DNA of 64,000 nt from Acanthacorydalis orientalis (GCA_034766995.1 CM068323.1:26214714-26278713); one strand, 5' to 3'; counted from the first letter of the stretch, positions 11,614 through 24,090 are shown. A program made the numbers and translations. Notes: generated by a model not told the origin, from the letters alone.

Positions 11614-12129
11614 TACTTACGTCGTGTTCTCTGGCTGATTTATTCGTTTGAGGAAGCTGAGTCGAAAGATAATATTTCTTGTTTGAATGTATGTCTTCAT
11701 CTCTCCCTTTTTCTCTCGCTCTATCTATTTATCTGTCTGTATATAATTTTAAATCAGTTTTCTTAAAATACTGAAATGAAATTAATATTTTAAAAAAGAT
11801 ATTACACCAGGTATACATTTTCGGATTTGCTGTGTAATGAATTATAATTTTTTTTAAGTACTGTATGTAAAATGAGATCAAATTTTATCATTTTTCAATT
11901 TATAATTTAAATCTGTAAATGTTTTTAGTTATTATATAGATTGTAATATCGTTTGTAAGTGCAGTTTAATGTGTAAACGTATCGTTATATATGAGTGAGT
12001 TAAATAATTAGTACTGAAAGAGTTTTTAGACTATTTGCTTGTGATTTGTATGTTTATGTGAGTAACTGTTTTCTTTTTTATTCGTCTGTCTATATAGGAA
12101 ACAGGAAGTCGACGTACGGATCTGTCATA

Positions 12130-12560
12130 TCTTAAAAAGTCAGAACTGAGAGAAAAAATCTTGTGGGCTATTAGATGAACGTATGTCTAGATATATAGTT
12201 CTAACGTTTCCTAAACTTTGCAAAAAAGAACATGTAGACTTATAGATAAGCTTGGGTGTATATATATGAGGCTCTAATAATTTACAAATTCTCTGAATTC
12301 TGTAAAAAATCTTATGAGCTTACATGTAATCGTATGTCTAGATATGTAGCTCTAACATCTCTCTGAGAGCCTGAATTCTTATAAAATAACTAATGCCTGT
12401 AAGTCAAGATATGATTATCTGCTTACACGTGAAGTGCTAGAATTCTGTAAAAAAATCGGGCGTCCTTGTAGATACATGTGCGTTGACATGGGCCTCTTAT
12501 GTCTCGCAGAAAATCTGTACTATGAGAAAAAATTCGTACACCTGTGCAGAGAACTACACC
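12130..12560. repeat. Degenerate tandem array, period about 75 bp, 5-6 units
   Basis: The landmark GTATGTCTAGATAT occurs at 12181 and again at 12332, 151 bp apart (two units); the unit between them carries a diverged form. Other landmarks recurring once per unit are GAATTCTGTAAAAAAATC and (G)GCTCTAA. Later units drift toward (C)TGTAGATACATGTGCG. No coding potential is seen. It is an old minisatellite or a decayed satellite fragment. Confidence 0.6.
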
Positions 12561-13051
12561 CGTTAAAATATAAAACTTCTTGTATTCTTCTTAATTAATT
12601 TTATTAAAATGCAATCGTTTATAATTCAACTGACTGAATGTATCGTACGATCGATAGTGTTCTATTCTAAAAGTTTGAATGGAAACCTGTATATATTTTC
12701 TTATCGATTGTTTGCACCTCTGAATTCAGTTGTTATGAATTCAAACGTACTGATTTGTCAATAATGGTTGTCGAATAAAATTCTATCCTAGGTCACAGAG
12801 TTTGTCTAATAATAATGATTGTTACTCGTATTGAAGAAAAAAATAGAATCTTGATTTTATTCTCGCTCTGGAAAATTTCTATAAATACTACATCTCACCC
12901 ATCCACCCACACACGTATATATATACACACAAATATTTAAAAAAACGTGTATATGTGTGTACATGCATTATTCATCTCCACACAACGGCCTAGTATTTAT
13001 TGCGCGCGTCAAAGTGCAACCGGCGCACAGCTCCTTTGTGCTGTTAAATAG

Positions 13052-13074
13052 GGGGCGAGATGCATCTCTGCCCC
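13052..13074. other. Imperfect GC-rich palindrome
   Basis: GGGGC and GCCCC flank the palindromic core AGATGCATCT. A second TGCATCTC follows at about 13080. It could be a protein-binding dyad or an RNA hairpin; nothing in the sequence distinguishes these. Confidence 0.4.
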
Positions 13075-14043
13075 GGCGGTGCATCTCGTCGTACGCGACG
13101 AATGTTTAAATGCTTCGTGTAAGTTCAACGGCCCGCGATATTAAGAGAAAAAATTTCCCGAACGGTCGTGTCGTCCTCGTCGGACCCGACGTCGCATTTA
13201 TAGTTCGACCGCACACAAACACACATTCTGTTTACTCGTTCTCGCATTGTCATGCTACATATTTCATTCCGATGCTACTTTAATTATTACTGAAATGATT
13301 TAATGCTGTTTAAAGATATATTTAGTCACATTGCGTTGAAACTGCCTCGTCGTAATTAATGGTATAATAATTAACGTGCCGTTGTGTTGTGCACGTACTT
13401 GTATTACACGCGGTGGTTACTCGTTCAGCGGCGTGGCGGTAGTCGAAACCAGTAAATAAACAAGTCGATTCTTAATTGACAGATACGTTTTCGAAATACT
13501 TGTCAAACACACAGAAGACACTACTGTTATTCTTTTAGTGAAATTTCAACGATTTCAGTACGGATTCTTTTCTTCTATAAAATCTGTTCTTAGTTATTCT
13601 TTCGAAGGATATCACTGCAATCCTAAGGGACGAGTTCGACGCTGCCAATCGGGTTCTGACTTTCGAAAAGATGACTGGTCTTTTTAACACGATCTTGATC
13701 TTTTAACATGTTAAACCCTGGCAATTATTTTAACATGTTATGAATATTATTGTCAGTTCGCAGTTTTTAAAATGAATTGTTGTGTTTAAAAGTGTTAGCT
13801 CTTTTTATTCTATTTACAATGTTTATACAGATAATTATTTTATATTTTAATTCTCTTTGAGAATATTAGTGTTTTAAATTACTTGTTTATAGCGTTTGGC
13901 ACTCAAGTTTACAGATGATCCGAACGCCCTTCACCCCTTAGTTGTATATTATTTTTATAAAATATTCATTAAGAAACGTTAATACGTTGTTCCATTGATA
14001 TTTTTCCTTCTGGATCAATTTTCTGTCTGTTTTCAATGATTAA

Positions 14044-14067
14044 TTTCGATACGAATGCCATCCTCAG
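14044..14067 (-). repeat. Dispersed repeat with hammerhead-like core
   Basis: On the minus strand: CTGAGGA, 13 bases, then GAAA, followed by TTAATCATTG. The CUGANGA and GAAA spacing is that of a hammerhead ribozyme core; flanking stems cannot be confirmed by eye. Related copies are at 22966, 37892 and 40132. Confidence 0.4.
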
Positions 14068-15699
14068 ATAAATGTCGAAGATTAATTTTAAAATCGATTT
14101 GTGTTCTATTTGTATATCTTTTATGGAGTGTGATTTAACACTTTAATGTACAAAATAATAATGTACATAAGATAATGTACATAATAATACGTCACTGTTT
14201 CTGTTTGTTATTGTAAATAAACTAGTAGTGTAGAATAGACATATATCTGAACCAAAAAGACTAGGAGCAACAGGACAGGAGGATTATCGTTTAATTTCAA
14301 ATTCTTACATGATATATTTAAATATTCGAATAAAATGATGATTGTTCTTTTTTTAGATAGTTTTAGATTTTGCAAGAGAGGATAAAAAAATATTATGTGA
14401 AAACAAACATAAGTTAGAATGAAAAGCTAATTCGTTCAAACAGGAATAAAAATGTTTCAACTCGGAGAAGTGTAAGAGATAAGTTTTGTAAATATTATTT
14501 TTAATTTTTTTGTACTTGTCGATTTTTTAAAAGACCGTTCTCGATTCGTATCAATGTATAAATCTGTCTCCCGACATACGACCAGTGTTTCATATTATAT
14601 GTTTATTTATCGTATACATTTCTGTCTCTGTGTGTGAACGAAATAAATTCCATTGTGTATACGAATTCAATTTGCTAACAATGTCAAACACAACGCTGCA
14701 TTCGTATGCAACAAGCGGATTCTTGTCGCAGCGCATGTAGTTAGCTATTCGAGAAACTGAACGTTTAATCACCTGGCCGTTATTACAGTTTACATCACGG
14801 CGTCACGGACTGTCTTATGTAAACCGAACGAAACACCGACTAAAGTCATAAAAGGTCAACAATGTGCGATACCGCACAATGCGGCCGATCGTTCCGCCCG
14901 TGTTGCCGCGGTGCATGGGTGTTTCTGTTATCCGTCTTCACTCATACATCATATTCGAATTCTAACCCTTTATCGCGTAGTACCCCTCAGAGAAATCAGA
15001 CTAAAATCGATTTTGAATCGATCACAGTGCCACTTTTCACTCCGAGGAGAAGCAATGAGTCAATAATTCGACTCCGTACGATTCCAGCACGGTTCGAATC
15101 CTCGCCATCGGGCAACGTTTTAATAACGAGCCCGTTCGCGAATAATTGTTTTAAAGCGTCGATAGTGCACGGGGTCATTCGCCTTCGTCGCCGAGAAGCG
15201 AATCCAGTTACAGTTAACTTCTCAAACATCGTCACGATCCAGTGTCGCGTCCTGACCCGCTCGTAGGCATCGTTTGTGTCTAATGCGAACTGTTAGTTCG
15301 AGAATACAAGAAGAAGACGAGGAAAAAAAACGCAACACACACACTAGTAATAATAGTTGCTACACATCCGCATTGTTCGTCGATATTTCGGTATGCCGAA
15401 AAGATAGATATGCAGGTTCACACTAACAGTAACCGTGTCGGTTTTGTTCTGACGGTGTTCTCTCTGTTTTATTTTTTTTTCGCGTTACTGATGATGATGT
15501 CTGATGCCGGTTCTACATTCCGGACGGACTGATCGTTTGACAGCGTATGTTTGATTTATTATTGATGATTTATGGATCGGTTTTGCTCGAATGTATAAAA
15601 ATGTGTTTTTTTTTTTGGTAGATAGTGCTCGATTCTTTGTTTGACCTGAAAGAGGATTCTATTAACATGACACATCAACATAAGACCTGTTTATTACTC

Positions 15700-16345
15700 T
15701 TAACCCCTTAACCGTTTATGTTGAGTATGCTCCTCATGAAAAGATAGCATTTTTTTGTTTAATGTCGAGTATACTCGTCTTGTAGAAAAAAATCACTTTT
15801 GCTATTTATTGTAAATTTGGGTAAAAAATATATATATTTGTAATTTTAGCACGTGTTAAAATATTTATAAGCAGTTTTCTCTTTGTTTCGTAAATCTAGA
15901 GAAGGTATTATAGGGTGTAATAGAAAAACTTGTTTTTATTTATTTCCCGGATGAGTTTTACTGATAGTGATGAAAATATATCTTTACATTCAAGAAAACA
16001 GAAAATATCTTATTAAATAATTTAAAATAAACAAATATTACTTGTATAATATACATATAAGAATTCTAGATTCATGGCACTAATCTGCCAAGGAAATATT
16101 AGGTTTATTCTTATTACAAAAATTTCAAATATTTGGTCCTTTCGTACTAAAATAAATAATGAAATACGATTTTTGAATTACTTATCAATAAAATTAAAAT
16201 TTTATCATTTCGTTATAATTTAACTCAATCTTACATCAAGTGCGTATTAATTGTGTTTTCGTCGAGTATACTCGTCATCGCTTAGAAATAATTAAGTACA
16301 CCAGCAGTAAATTCTCAAAATGAAATAAAACGGTTAAAGGGTTAA
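15700..16345 (+). mobile_element. piggyBac-like non-autonomous element, copy 1
   Basis: The element is bounded by TTAA on both sides (15700-15703 and 16342-16345), the usual piggyBac target duplication. Its ends are inverted repeats: CCCCTTAACCGTTTATG at the left, and the complement of AAAACGGTTAAAGGG at the right. Inside each end lies a GAGTATACTC palindrome (about 15766-15775 and 16266-16275). At 15951-16016 a 21-codon reading frame starts MSFTDSDENISL, matching the start of the frame in copy 2 (MSYTDIDENVYS), so this is the N-terminus of a transposase whose body has been deleted. The right 250 bp align closely, in reverse, with the left end of copy 2 at 40473. It cannot move by itself. Confidence 0.8.
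15951..16016 (+). pseudogene. Truncated piggyBac-like transposase N-terminus
   Basis: ATG followed by an acidic 20-residue peptide (MSFTDSDENISLHSRKQKIS) and TAA. The match to the N-terminus encoded in copy 2 (41097 downward, minus strand) supports it as a true start codon. The catalytic Asp residues of the family are absent because the domain is deleted. Confidence 0.6.
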
Positions 16346-18021
16346 ACAAGCTAGATAAACGGATCACTTGTATAAAGTTAAACAATGATAGATTTAAAAT
16401 CATCGAGAGAATCTACATTATTCCTGTTTATTTTTCATGTTGTATTATTTCTTAAACGCATATTTGAGTTGTGGTTAAATATCTACGACATTATAAGTAA
16501 GAATTAGATATCTGAGACATGTCTTTGTTTCATTTCATGCTGTTCATTTCTGTCAGTCGCTTTTAATGAAAGTGTGTCAGTGATTCCTCCGTCTGGAATT
16601 CTACGGATTCGCGTCGCTCTTTTTTTTGATAAAAGTGCATCCGATATCCCGGACGTCTCACCGATAAAGCATCCACTAAACGAGCGTCGTTATGTCGAAC
16701 AGATGAGCGCCGCGGTACTTGACGATCGCTCGCCGTGCGAAAAATCGTCGAGTGACTAATATCCGGCTCGCCGTCGACGTCGTCACACCACCGATCCACA
16801 GTAGTGAACGCGGTGCATTCAATCTCCGCTCTGGTTATTTGTAGATATTCCGTAGTTATTTATACGTCCGCGGCGCGTCGAGGGGGCGCGGCGCCGCCGT
16901 CTCCGACGCCGCGGACATTTTCCGCGCTGCGAACGCGCGCAAGCGTGCCACCGCACGTCAACACATGTGGTAACTGTCATGTGAACACGGTTAATTTTAC
17001 GGGGCGAGAGAAAAACGCACGGTACTTAAATTTAGATTAATTCGTTCGTACGGGACGGTACGACGCTCGGCGGCGTCGGCGACGACGACGACGGGCAGCG
17101 ACGCCGGTTCAACGGCCCGATTCTTCTTCTTCTTCTTCTTGTTCCTTTTTATAGCCGATACGCATGTCGTCGTTTTCAATCGCTTCGATTTATAAATATG
17201 TTTTTTTTCTCTCAACTATAGATGAAGTATTTTCATTAGACTAAAAATAGAATAATGAAGCGTCGTAACCCAGATTCCTCACTGTTAGATTTATGTGCGG
17301 CGGGCGTGCGTGTGTGTGTTGTGAAAAACAGCGTCGATTTATAATCGCACGTGTAATATTCGCTTCAATTTCAAAAATCGAAGAGACTTGCAAGTAAACC
17401 GACTCGATTTGTCCATTTGCAATGAGTTTGTAACACCGAAACACTGTTATTCTTTTATACACACCTTTATCCAACAGCATTGTTTTTCAATGTCATAATA
17501 AATTTTCTGTTCGATAGACTTATTATTCGAATTAAACTAACGATATTAATATATAAATATGATATAAAAAATAAATAATTAAATAAATAAATACCAACAA
17601 TAATCGAATCGTTGATATTTGAAAATTATAAACCATACATTAAATAAAACATGCACAAACATATCTAAACCTTAAAATTAGTCACTGACGACGAGCAAAG
17701 AATCGACTTTAGTCGTAGTTGATAAAGACTTGATTCGCAAGACAATCTGTTTAATTTTAAAATAGCAATTAATACAAGAACAGTGTGCCTGACATTGTGT
17801 CTAAAAATTCACTATATATAGTTTATGGGATGAAAAAAAAAATTCTTTTATAAAACAATAAATCAAATTATAGCGCTCTTGCTACGATATTTGTCGTTTT
17901 TTTAATTGTAATCATTCAAATACTTGTCCATTCAATCAACAATTTCGATAATGTTATTATTTTATTTTTAGAGAACACATGTAACACCCATACTTGTAAC
18001 ACCGGGCTCAGGTAAAAAAAT

Positions 18022-18063
18022 CGGTACGTCACAAATATGTGACGCTAGTAGCGAACGTGTTAA
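18022..18063. mobile_element. Possible solo piggyBac-type end
   Basis: The dyad CGTCAC...GTGACG (18027-18044) is followed by GCTAGTAGCGAACGTG, which abuts TTAA at 18060-18063. A terminal sequence with a subterminal dyad next to TTAA is the pattern of a piggyBac-type end. No matching opposite end was found. Confidence 0.3.
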
Positions 18064-18653
18064 GCTTGTTAATACTTTAAATTGTTTCAAATAGACTAAT
18101 AAAATCTTATAACATGATAATCATGACTCTCCCATGAGAAGCTACTGCTTCCTCGTTTTACTATTATAATCGTATAATAATCTTGATTGTTTTTTATACG
18201 CATCATCGTTCGATTGCCAAAGCTTCTGATCAATAATCATTTATTAAAGATTTTCGATCAGAGAACTTTTTTGTGGTCTGTGTAGTGGGAAAGAATTCAT
18301 TCTTGAATATTTTTCGGATGTTGTTTTAATTTCTGTCATCAATTTCTATTCAAATATCTCTATTAATTGTTTTCTATTAGGGTTTTAAGAAATTATAAAG
18401 ATTTAAGAAGAGTGTACACTGTGGTTCATTTTTAAAAAATATTATCTTAGAGGACAGTTCGATTTTTTTATTCGAAATCGAGCAATCTTCTGTGTTTCAA
18501 TTCAACATTCAAATTAAGATATTAACAACCAATCATTTACAAAATGATATTTCATTGAAAATTTGTCGAAAAGAGAGGCATTGAATCGTTTGAACTGGAA
18601 AGTTTTAGATTAAGCCTTCATACAGCCGTGTATCGAAAGAAGCTGATTTTGAT

Positions 18654-18668
18654 ATATCTATCTATCTA

Positions 18669-18727
<59 letters not shown>
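18654..18727. repeat. (TCTA)n and (TA)n microsatellite
   Basis: A few TCTA units lead into a TA run of about 57 bp. Confidence 0.95.
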
Positions 18728-18730
<3 letters not shown>

Positions 18731-21220
18731 TGTATCTGTGTGTGTGTAGGTTTGTTTAAGATAATATTGAAGCGATTCGAATCAATTATTCCTCGTTAGC
18801 GCGATGCAACATTAGCAAATTAAACATAGCACATTTAAATTATCATCAAGTACACACTCACATATAACATTCACATGGTGGAATTAGGTCCGGATGGTTA
18901 GTTTTTAATAGAGCGGCGAATGCACACACACACTCACACATCGAGCACCCGTACTTAATCATATATGCTTGTCTTCCTCAATTAGGTCGGTCGCGCTGTC
19001 CGTTCACTTGACGCGTCGAGTGAACGATACTTACACATGTATTTTCGATTTGTTTTCAAAGACGAACGAGCGACACAAACAAACACACACACACACACAA
19101 CGCACGCACGGGCGTCGTTTATAAAACGCAACGTGTGAATGAAACTTTTTTTATTTTTGTACGCGGATGGCGCGAGAGGTGGGCGGCGCGCGGCCGATGA
19201 TTCATCCGATAATGATTTAAAATTAAACTATTAGTAATTTGAACGAGTACCGAATGTGTGCGTGTGTGTGAATGTGTGTACACATCGAATCGGAATGCGC
19301 GGACCGCCGTAATAAAAATTCTGAAAATATCGGTCGGATTTTTGCACGGGGCGCGCGGGGCCGCTTCGACGAAACGGACTGATAACGCGCGGAATACGTT
19401 CCTGCTGAAGATTTCAGTTTGTTTTGCTGTCAATGACGGTCGACGAGCACCGAATACGAATGAGGACTGGTTGTAGTTTCGAACGGACATTTGAAACGGT
19501 TTCGTCGTGTCCAACACTGAACCGAGTCGATTTTTCAATGCAAACCTCTCATATTCATCGATTAAATTCACGTTAATTTTTTCAATTAATCTCTAAAGAT
19601 ATTCCCAAGTAATTAAACACAGTTTCGTTTCATCGAACCTTACATGTTTTCCTGCACGCAGTCCGTCCTCGGGATCAGATCTCACTTGAACTGAAAGAAA
19701 AAAAACGTCGGATATATTATAAATAACTGACCGCGTATCATCGCTCATATCAATCGTCGTTTTCGCAACCGCGTTCCGTTGATTAAAAACACATCCACCG
19801 CGCATCCCACTTAAAACGGCCAGAGTCGCTGGTTCGGCGCGCGTGCACAACTGGAAAACAGACGCGTATCAAAAATGGAAACGCGTCTCATCATCATCAT
19901 CATAGCCATCGTCGGCGTCGTATCGCCACACCGCAGTACTTGTTTACACGAAGAACTAATTTTAAAACGGCCAACAGATCACTGCGTAGTGTCAAAACTC
20001 CAGGCCGAAAATAATATGAAATTTTCGACCGGCGGGACACGGGGAGCGCCGCGCTGCCGTGCCATGTACGTCGTTCCGTGTGTATGTGTGTGTGTGTGTG
20101 TAACACGCACACACGGCATCTAAAATTAATCTCCCACTATTTCTGAATGCCATCTTTTGCTTGAAATAAAGCAGAAACGTCAATGACGTCAGTCATGTAA
20201 GAGGATCGACTGACAGCATCGGGTGACGAAACGCGCCGGCGATCGGATCCGCACTGAAAGGCCACCGCTCGATCATAAATCAACGTCAATTTGAGCTGGA
20301 TTTTCAATTTTGACACTGGAAGATCATACTATGGCCTTGTGGATCGATCGCCAAGAGATGAATGTTCTTATATCTGACGAATTTATTAAAAATGCGTTCA
20401 GTTCAAGCAATGTTATCTCGTCCATCACAATACGGTACTTGCACTTTTCAGATATTCATAAAATATTTTTATTATTCCTTGAACCAATTTGTCTAATAAC
20501 GCTCTGAGAATCTCTGGAATTTTCTCGAGGCTGAACATGAAAGTTAAAAATAATTTTGAATTAAAGTAACGGCACATTACTGATGGATCCTATTTTACAA
20601 TTTGAACGAATTCACGTGTCGACATCGTCCCGAAACACTTTGTGTACCGAATACCTGACCGTTTCCTCTGGCACACTCGCATCGGAGACACTCGGACGAG
20701 TCCGAGCTATTTTCAAAAGTAAACGTTCTGTGAAATTAACAATTCCGTTCAAATATTCACGAATTCTCGAAAATGTATCCGACGACAGTTTAAAAAATCC
20801 GCATGTACATCTGAATTGAGACGTACTGCGAGCGTGCGAGCGAGAAACAGAGAGTGGACACGAGATACATCGTTTGCAACGTCGCCAGTTTATGAAATTT
20901 AAACGAATTGTTAACATTGTTCGAAAGCGTCGCGTGTTGAACAGGAGCGCGCGGAATGCGGCGGTGTTTGCGAACGCGCGCCAAGAACGAAAAAGTACGT
21001 GGAGCCGACGCCGCGGCTTGGCTCTCGAGCCTGAAAGATTTCATTTCGACACTTCGACGGCTGACATTTATTGCGATCGTAACGTTACAGTGGAATAATT
21101 CATAATACTACATTAAATTAGTCCGGCGTCGCCGCCGTCGTTCCCGATAATTCGCTGATTTATGTCACGTTCGTTTATTAATCGATGAAGAAACACGAAT
21201 ATAAATATCTCATCTTAAAT

Positions 21221-21240
21221 ACACACACACACACACACAC
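21221..21240. repeat. (CA)n microsatellite
   Basis: Perfect CA run of 20 bp. Confidence 0.9.
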
Positions 21241-21662
21241 TAGTCCGATCGCACCGGTTATATTTATACAATTTTTCAGATATGTCTCAAACGGCATCGG
21301 CGTTATTTACGGCCGCTCTTTCGAAGAATCATCGACATAAATCCGCCGGTGTTCATAAATTATACGCGGTGAAAATAGCGGAGATTTATTGTAAACAAAA
21401 AATTATTGGGACTCTGATGTTTATTATTTTATTTTCGCTGCGAATTTATCGAATCCGAAAACGCATTTGTCGGATTTAGAAACGCCATTAAATCGTAGTA
21501 ATGTTTGTCTTGCGCACTTTCTGGCCGATTCTGTTGCGGCGATTTCTCTGAAGTGTCGGGTCTATCGACAGTGAAATTCTGAGAAGAAAACACGGATGAC
21601 CGCATCATAATATTTTCATAATATATATTTAATATATATATATATAATAAAACATAATATTT

Positions 21663-21997
21663 TCATTTAGACATTTGTCGATTTCTACCACCATTTCTGA
21701 AAACATTATCACGATTAATATTAACCTCTTTTGCGATCGAAGAAAAGTAGTTTTTCTAAGATTTTAGAATACTCCCTCTTAGAATAAGTCGATCAATATC
21801 ACTGATCAAATGCAGATGTCCGAATTTTTTTTTATTTTTCGCAGCATTTCTAGTAATATATTGTGCTATGAAAAATCTTATGGTAAAGTATAGTCTGTGA
21901 ATTAATTGTGTAATATACTTTAAGGATTGTTTACCTTACACGCCCTAACAATAATAGTTTTTTCCTCTTCGGTAAGCTTATTTCCTTTACGTGACAT
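21663..21997 (-). pseudogene. Tc1/mariner-like transposase N-terminal relic
   Basis: On the minus strand an ATG at 21997 opens MSRKGNKLTEEEKTIIV and stops at 21920-21922. About 170 bases further on, 21663-21743 encodes IAKEVNINRDNVFRNGG. Both blocks fit the N-terminal DNA-binding region of Tc1/mariner transposases: a Glu-rich lead-in to the first helix, then the (I)AKE(V/L)NI...(T/N)V helix-turn-helix. A non-coding stretch and stop codons separate them, and no DDE catalytic part follows, so this is a dead fragment. Confidence 0.6.
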
Positions 21998-22670
21998 ATT
22001 TATTAATTTTAATAATGTATGATGATGGTTTTTTTGCTTGTTATTTAATGCTACTTTCGGTTAATTTTTGTACTATTTACACTGATCAAAAAGAGAATGA
22101 TTTCTTTATTTATGAAGCTTTGCTTAAGAACCGAAACCGCACTTAGATGAATACTTTTCGCATGGATTTCGAACATTGCTTCAACGTTTTTAGTTCAAAT
22201 AAGAATAAAAATTAAAAGTAATGGTATACATTCTCGCTAGCCACGATAATAATGAGTTGATTAATAAAAATCCAAACTCGACAACTGCACAAATTGAATA
22301 AAATATAAACGATCTGATCTCAATACACGCGGGATGAGACGCAGAATACCTATTCTGTTCAATATAATGTACATATGACATCGAAGCGATTAAATTAGTT
22401 CGAAACGTTTAACTAGACCGCGCGATGAAACACGAAACGCGTTCCATTATCAGTTCGAAATTTAACACTCGACGAAATCAAAGTTCATTCATACGCTGTG
22501 CAGTCGACTGTTGAAAAATTCAATTGAAACAATGCCGTTGTTGTCGGTGCGACGATGAGATTTCCATAACAGTGGAGGTCGTGTCGTTCGTCAGTGCATG
22601 CAGAGTGCAATTAACATGTATTGGATGAATGCAGGTGTCGATTTGATGTACATATATAGGTGCACATATC

Positions 22671-22684
22671 TATCAATCTATCTA

Positions 22685-22744
<60 letters not shown>

Positions 22745-22766
22745 AACATACAAACACACACACACG
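22671..22766. repeat. (CTAT)n, (TA)n and (CA)n compound microsatellite
   Basis: CTAT-like units, a TA run of about 55 bp, then CA-rich sequence. Confidence 0.95.
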
Positions 22767-22965
22767 TTTCGTTTTTAGATATGCCGAGTTGAACGGCACA
22801 AAACGTGACAGTATTCGAGGTATGGGTATCCATTTTTAACGTGTGTATTGTTGAAGGATTTCAATTGATTTCAGAAATTCACAAATAAATTCTCCGTTCA
22901 CGACATAAACGTAAAACATATTCAATAAATCATTATCGATCTTCTTTGATTGTTGCTTGTACGCA

Positions 22966-22992
22966 TTTCGATGTCGATGCCATCATCTTCAG
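22966..22992 (-). repeat. Dispersed repeat with hammerhead-like core
   Basis: On the minus strand: CTGAAGA, 16 bases that can form a GATG/CATC stem, then GAAA. The same copy carries AATAAATCATT and TTTGATTGTTGCTTGTACGC on the plus strand; the latter is shared with 40108 and, reversed, with 60545. Confidence 0.4.
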
Positions 22993-23189
22993 AGTACAGA
23001 AAAGTCTTATATAGATTTTATTGATTTGAAAAAATTATGTTATTCTGTATTTAGAAGCATTCTGATTACTGATGTTATATATTTTGCAACTTCATTGATT
23101 GTCATTATTCTTTTTATTTACTTTATAATACTGTACGGTTAGTTTCTACGATGTTAAATGTTATGGTGAGACTCTGATATTCTAATTTT

Positions 23190-23366
23190 GAATTCATGTT
23201 TCTTATCCATGATGTTAACTACTTTTTTTTCTTTTTATTCCACTCTTGATATTGTTTTTCGATATCTTCAGGTCGATATTGACATATTCTAGTGGTATAC
23301 ACTGACGAAACTGATAGTGGAATAATAAGAAAAAATAACCAACATCAAGGACAAGAAACGTAACTT
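23190..23366. mobile_element. Foldback element with arms of about 40 bp
   Basis: The left arm (23202-23243) and the right arm (23317-23355) are inverted copies with a few mismatches, separated by about 73 bp. Landmarks are TGATGTT plus a T-rich run ending ATTCCAC in the left arm, and its complement in the right. Similarity extends outward a further 10 bp on each side. After the right arm the sequence (AACTTTAAATCGAGCTACG then AACAAATTA) resembles the outer arm shared by the foldbacks at 36400 and 55281. There is no coding capacity. Confidence 0.6.
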
Positions 23367-23673
23367 TAAATCGAGCTACGAAACAAATTAGAATTGTATT
23401 TTTCATGTTTATTTCAGTTTCAAGTTAAAAAGAAACACAACACCTCTTGATGGTATTTAAATAGTTTATCCTTTCAGTTCTATGTATTTTATTTCATCTT
23501 CATATCTCTTAGAGATTCCGTACCAAAAACAATTGTTGTCTTAGCCATATTCTTTTCAAAGAATCAGTCTCATTGATTTTGATATTTATTTGAGTTTGAC
23601 GTTCATTACTCGATTAATATTACAAATACAGTCACAAGTTTGTACGTCTAATATTTGGTATACAGCCTGTCAG

Positions 23674-23674
<1 letters not shown>

Positions 23675-23748
<74 letters not shown>
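23675..23748. repeat. (TA)n microsatellite
   Basis: TA run of about 74 bp. Confidence 0.95.
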
Positions 23749-23750
<2 letters not shown>

Positions 23751-24087
23751 ACATTGCATTTCGGAAATATTGATTGATGTATATGGAGTTCATACAATCT
23801 TACATGTATGTATACTATACCTGTTTGTGTGTGAATATATTTATATATATATATCTGTGTGTGTATGTCTGTGTATACAAGTCTTCTGTATTAGACACAG
23901 CTTATGCTGTAAGTGTGAGTACAGGTAGGCTAATAGGGTCGAAGCTCACACGGACAAAGATAAAGCAGACCTTCACATATAGTCAATGTATTAAACGGGA
24001 ATATGGCCGACCATCGGGTACCAATTTATGCTCAAATGCATCCCGGATCATCTAACTGAACGCATCCATTCAAGCTGAGTTCATTAC

Positions 24088-24090
<3 letters not shown>

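Larger units (their letters stand above)
9991..12129. other. Intron-like DNA
   Basis: AT-rich, with three long TA microsatellites listed separately. Moderately CpG-rich parts occur at 10395-10760 and 11260-11360. No gene was seen. Confidence 0.4.
12561..15699. other. Intron-like DNA including a CpG-rich, palindrome-containing patch
   Basis: 12980-13210 is strongly CpG-rich, with an imperfect palindrome at 13052-13074 and a GTAAGTTC donor-like site at 13119. A second CpG-rich patch (14810-15300) contains a 134-codon + ORF (14862-15266) with no recognised domain. The remainder is AT-rich. Confidence 0.4.
16346..21660. other. Intron-like DNA with several CpG-rich patches
   Basis: CpG-rich patches lie at 16570-17110, 18940-20300 and 20590-21180, with AT-rich DNA between. 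The ORFs within them (for example 19119-19571 minus, 150 codons) contain (CA)n-derived His/Thr runs and no domain. A possible lone transposon end abutting TTAA is at 18022-18063. Microsatellites are listed separately. Confidence 0.4.

Noticed and set aside
15092..15102. B-box-like GGTTCGAATCC
   Set aside because: No acceptor, D or anticodon arm can be formed around it, so it is not a tRNA.
14862..15266. 134-codon + ORF with hydrophobic stretch near the start
   Set aside because: The apparent signal-like segment is short and atypical, no family is recognised, and the CpG-rich context makes chance ORFs likely. It is kept only as a note.
19119..19571. 150-codon minus-strand ORF
   Set aside because: It includes (CA)n-derived His/Thr sequence, with no domain and no splice context.
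22946..22960. Resemblance to the insect microRNA miR-315 (TTTGATTGTTGCT)
   Set aside because: The match is partial and lies in a dispersed repeat, and no flanking hairpin of precursor size is present.
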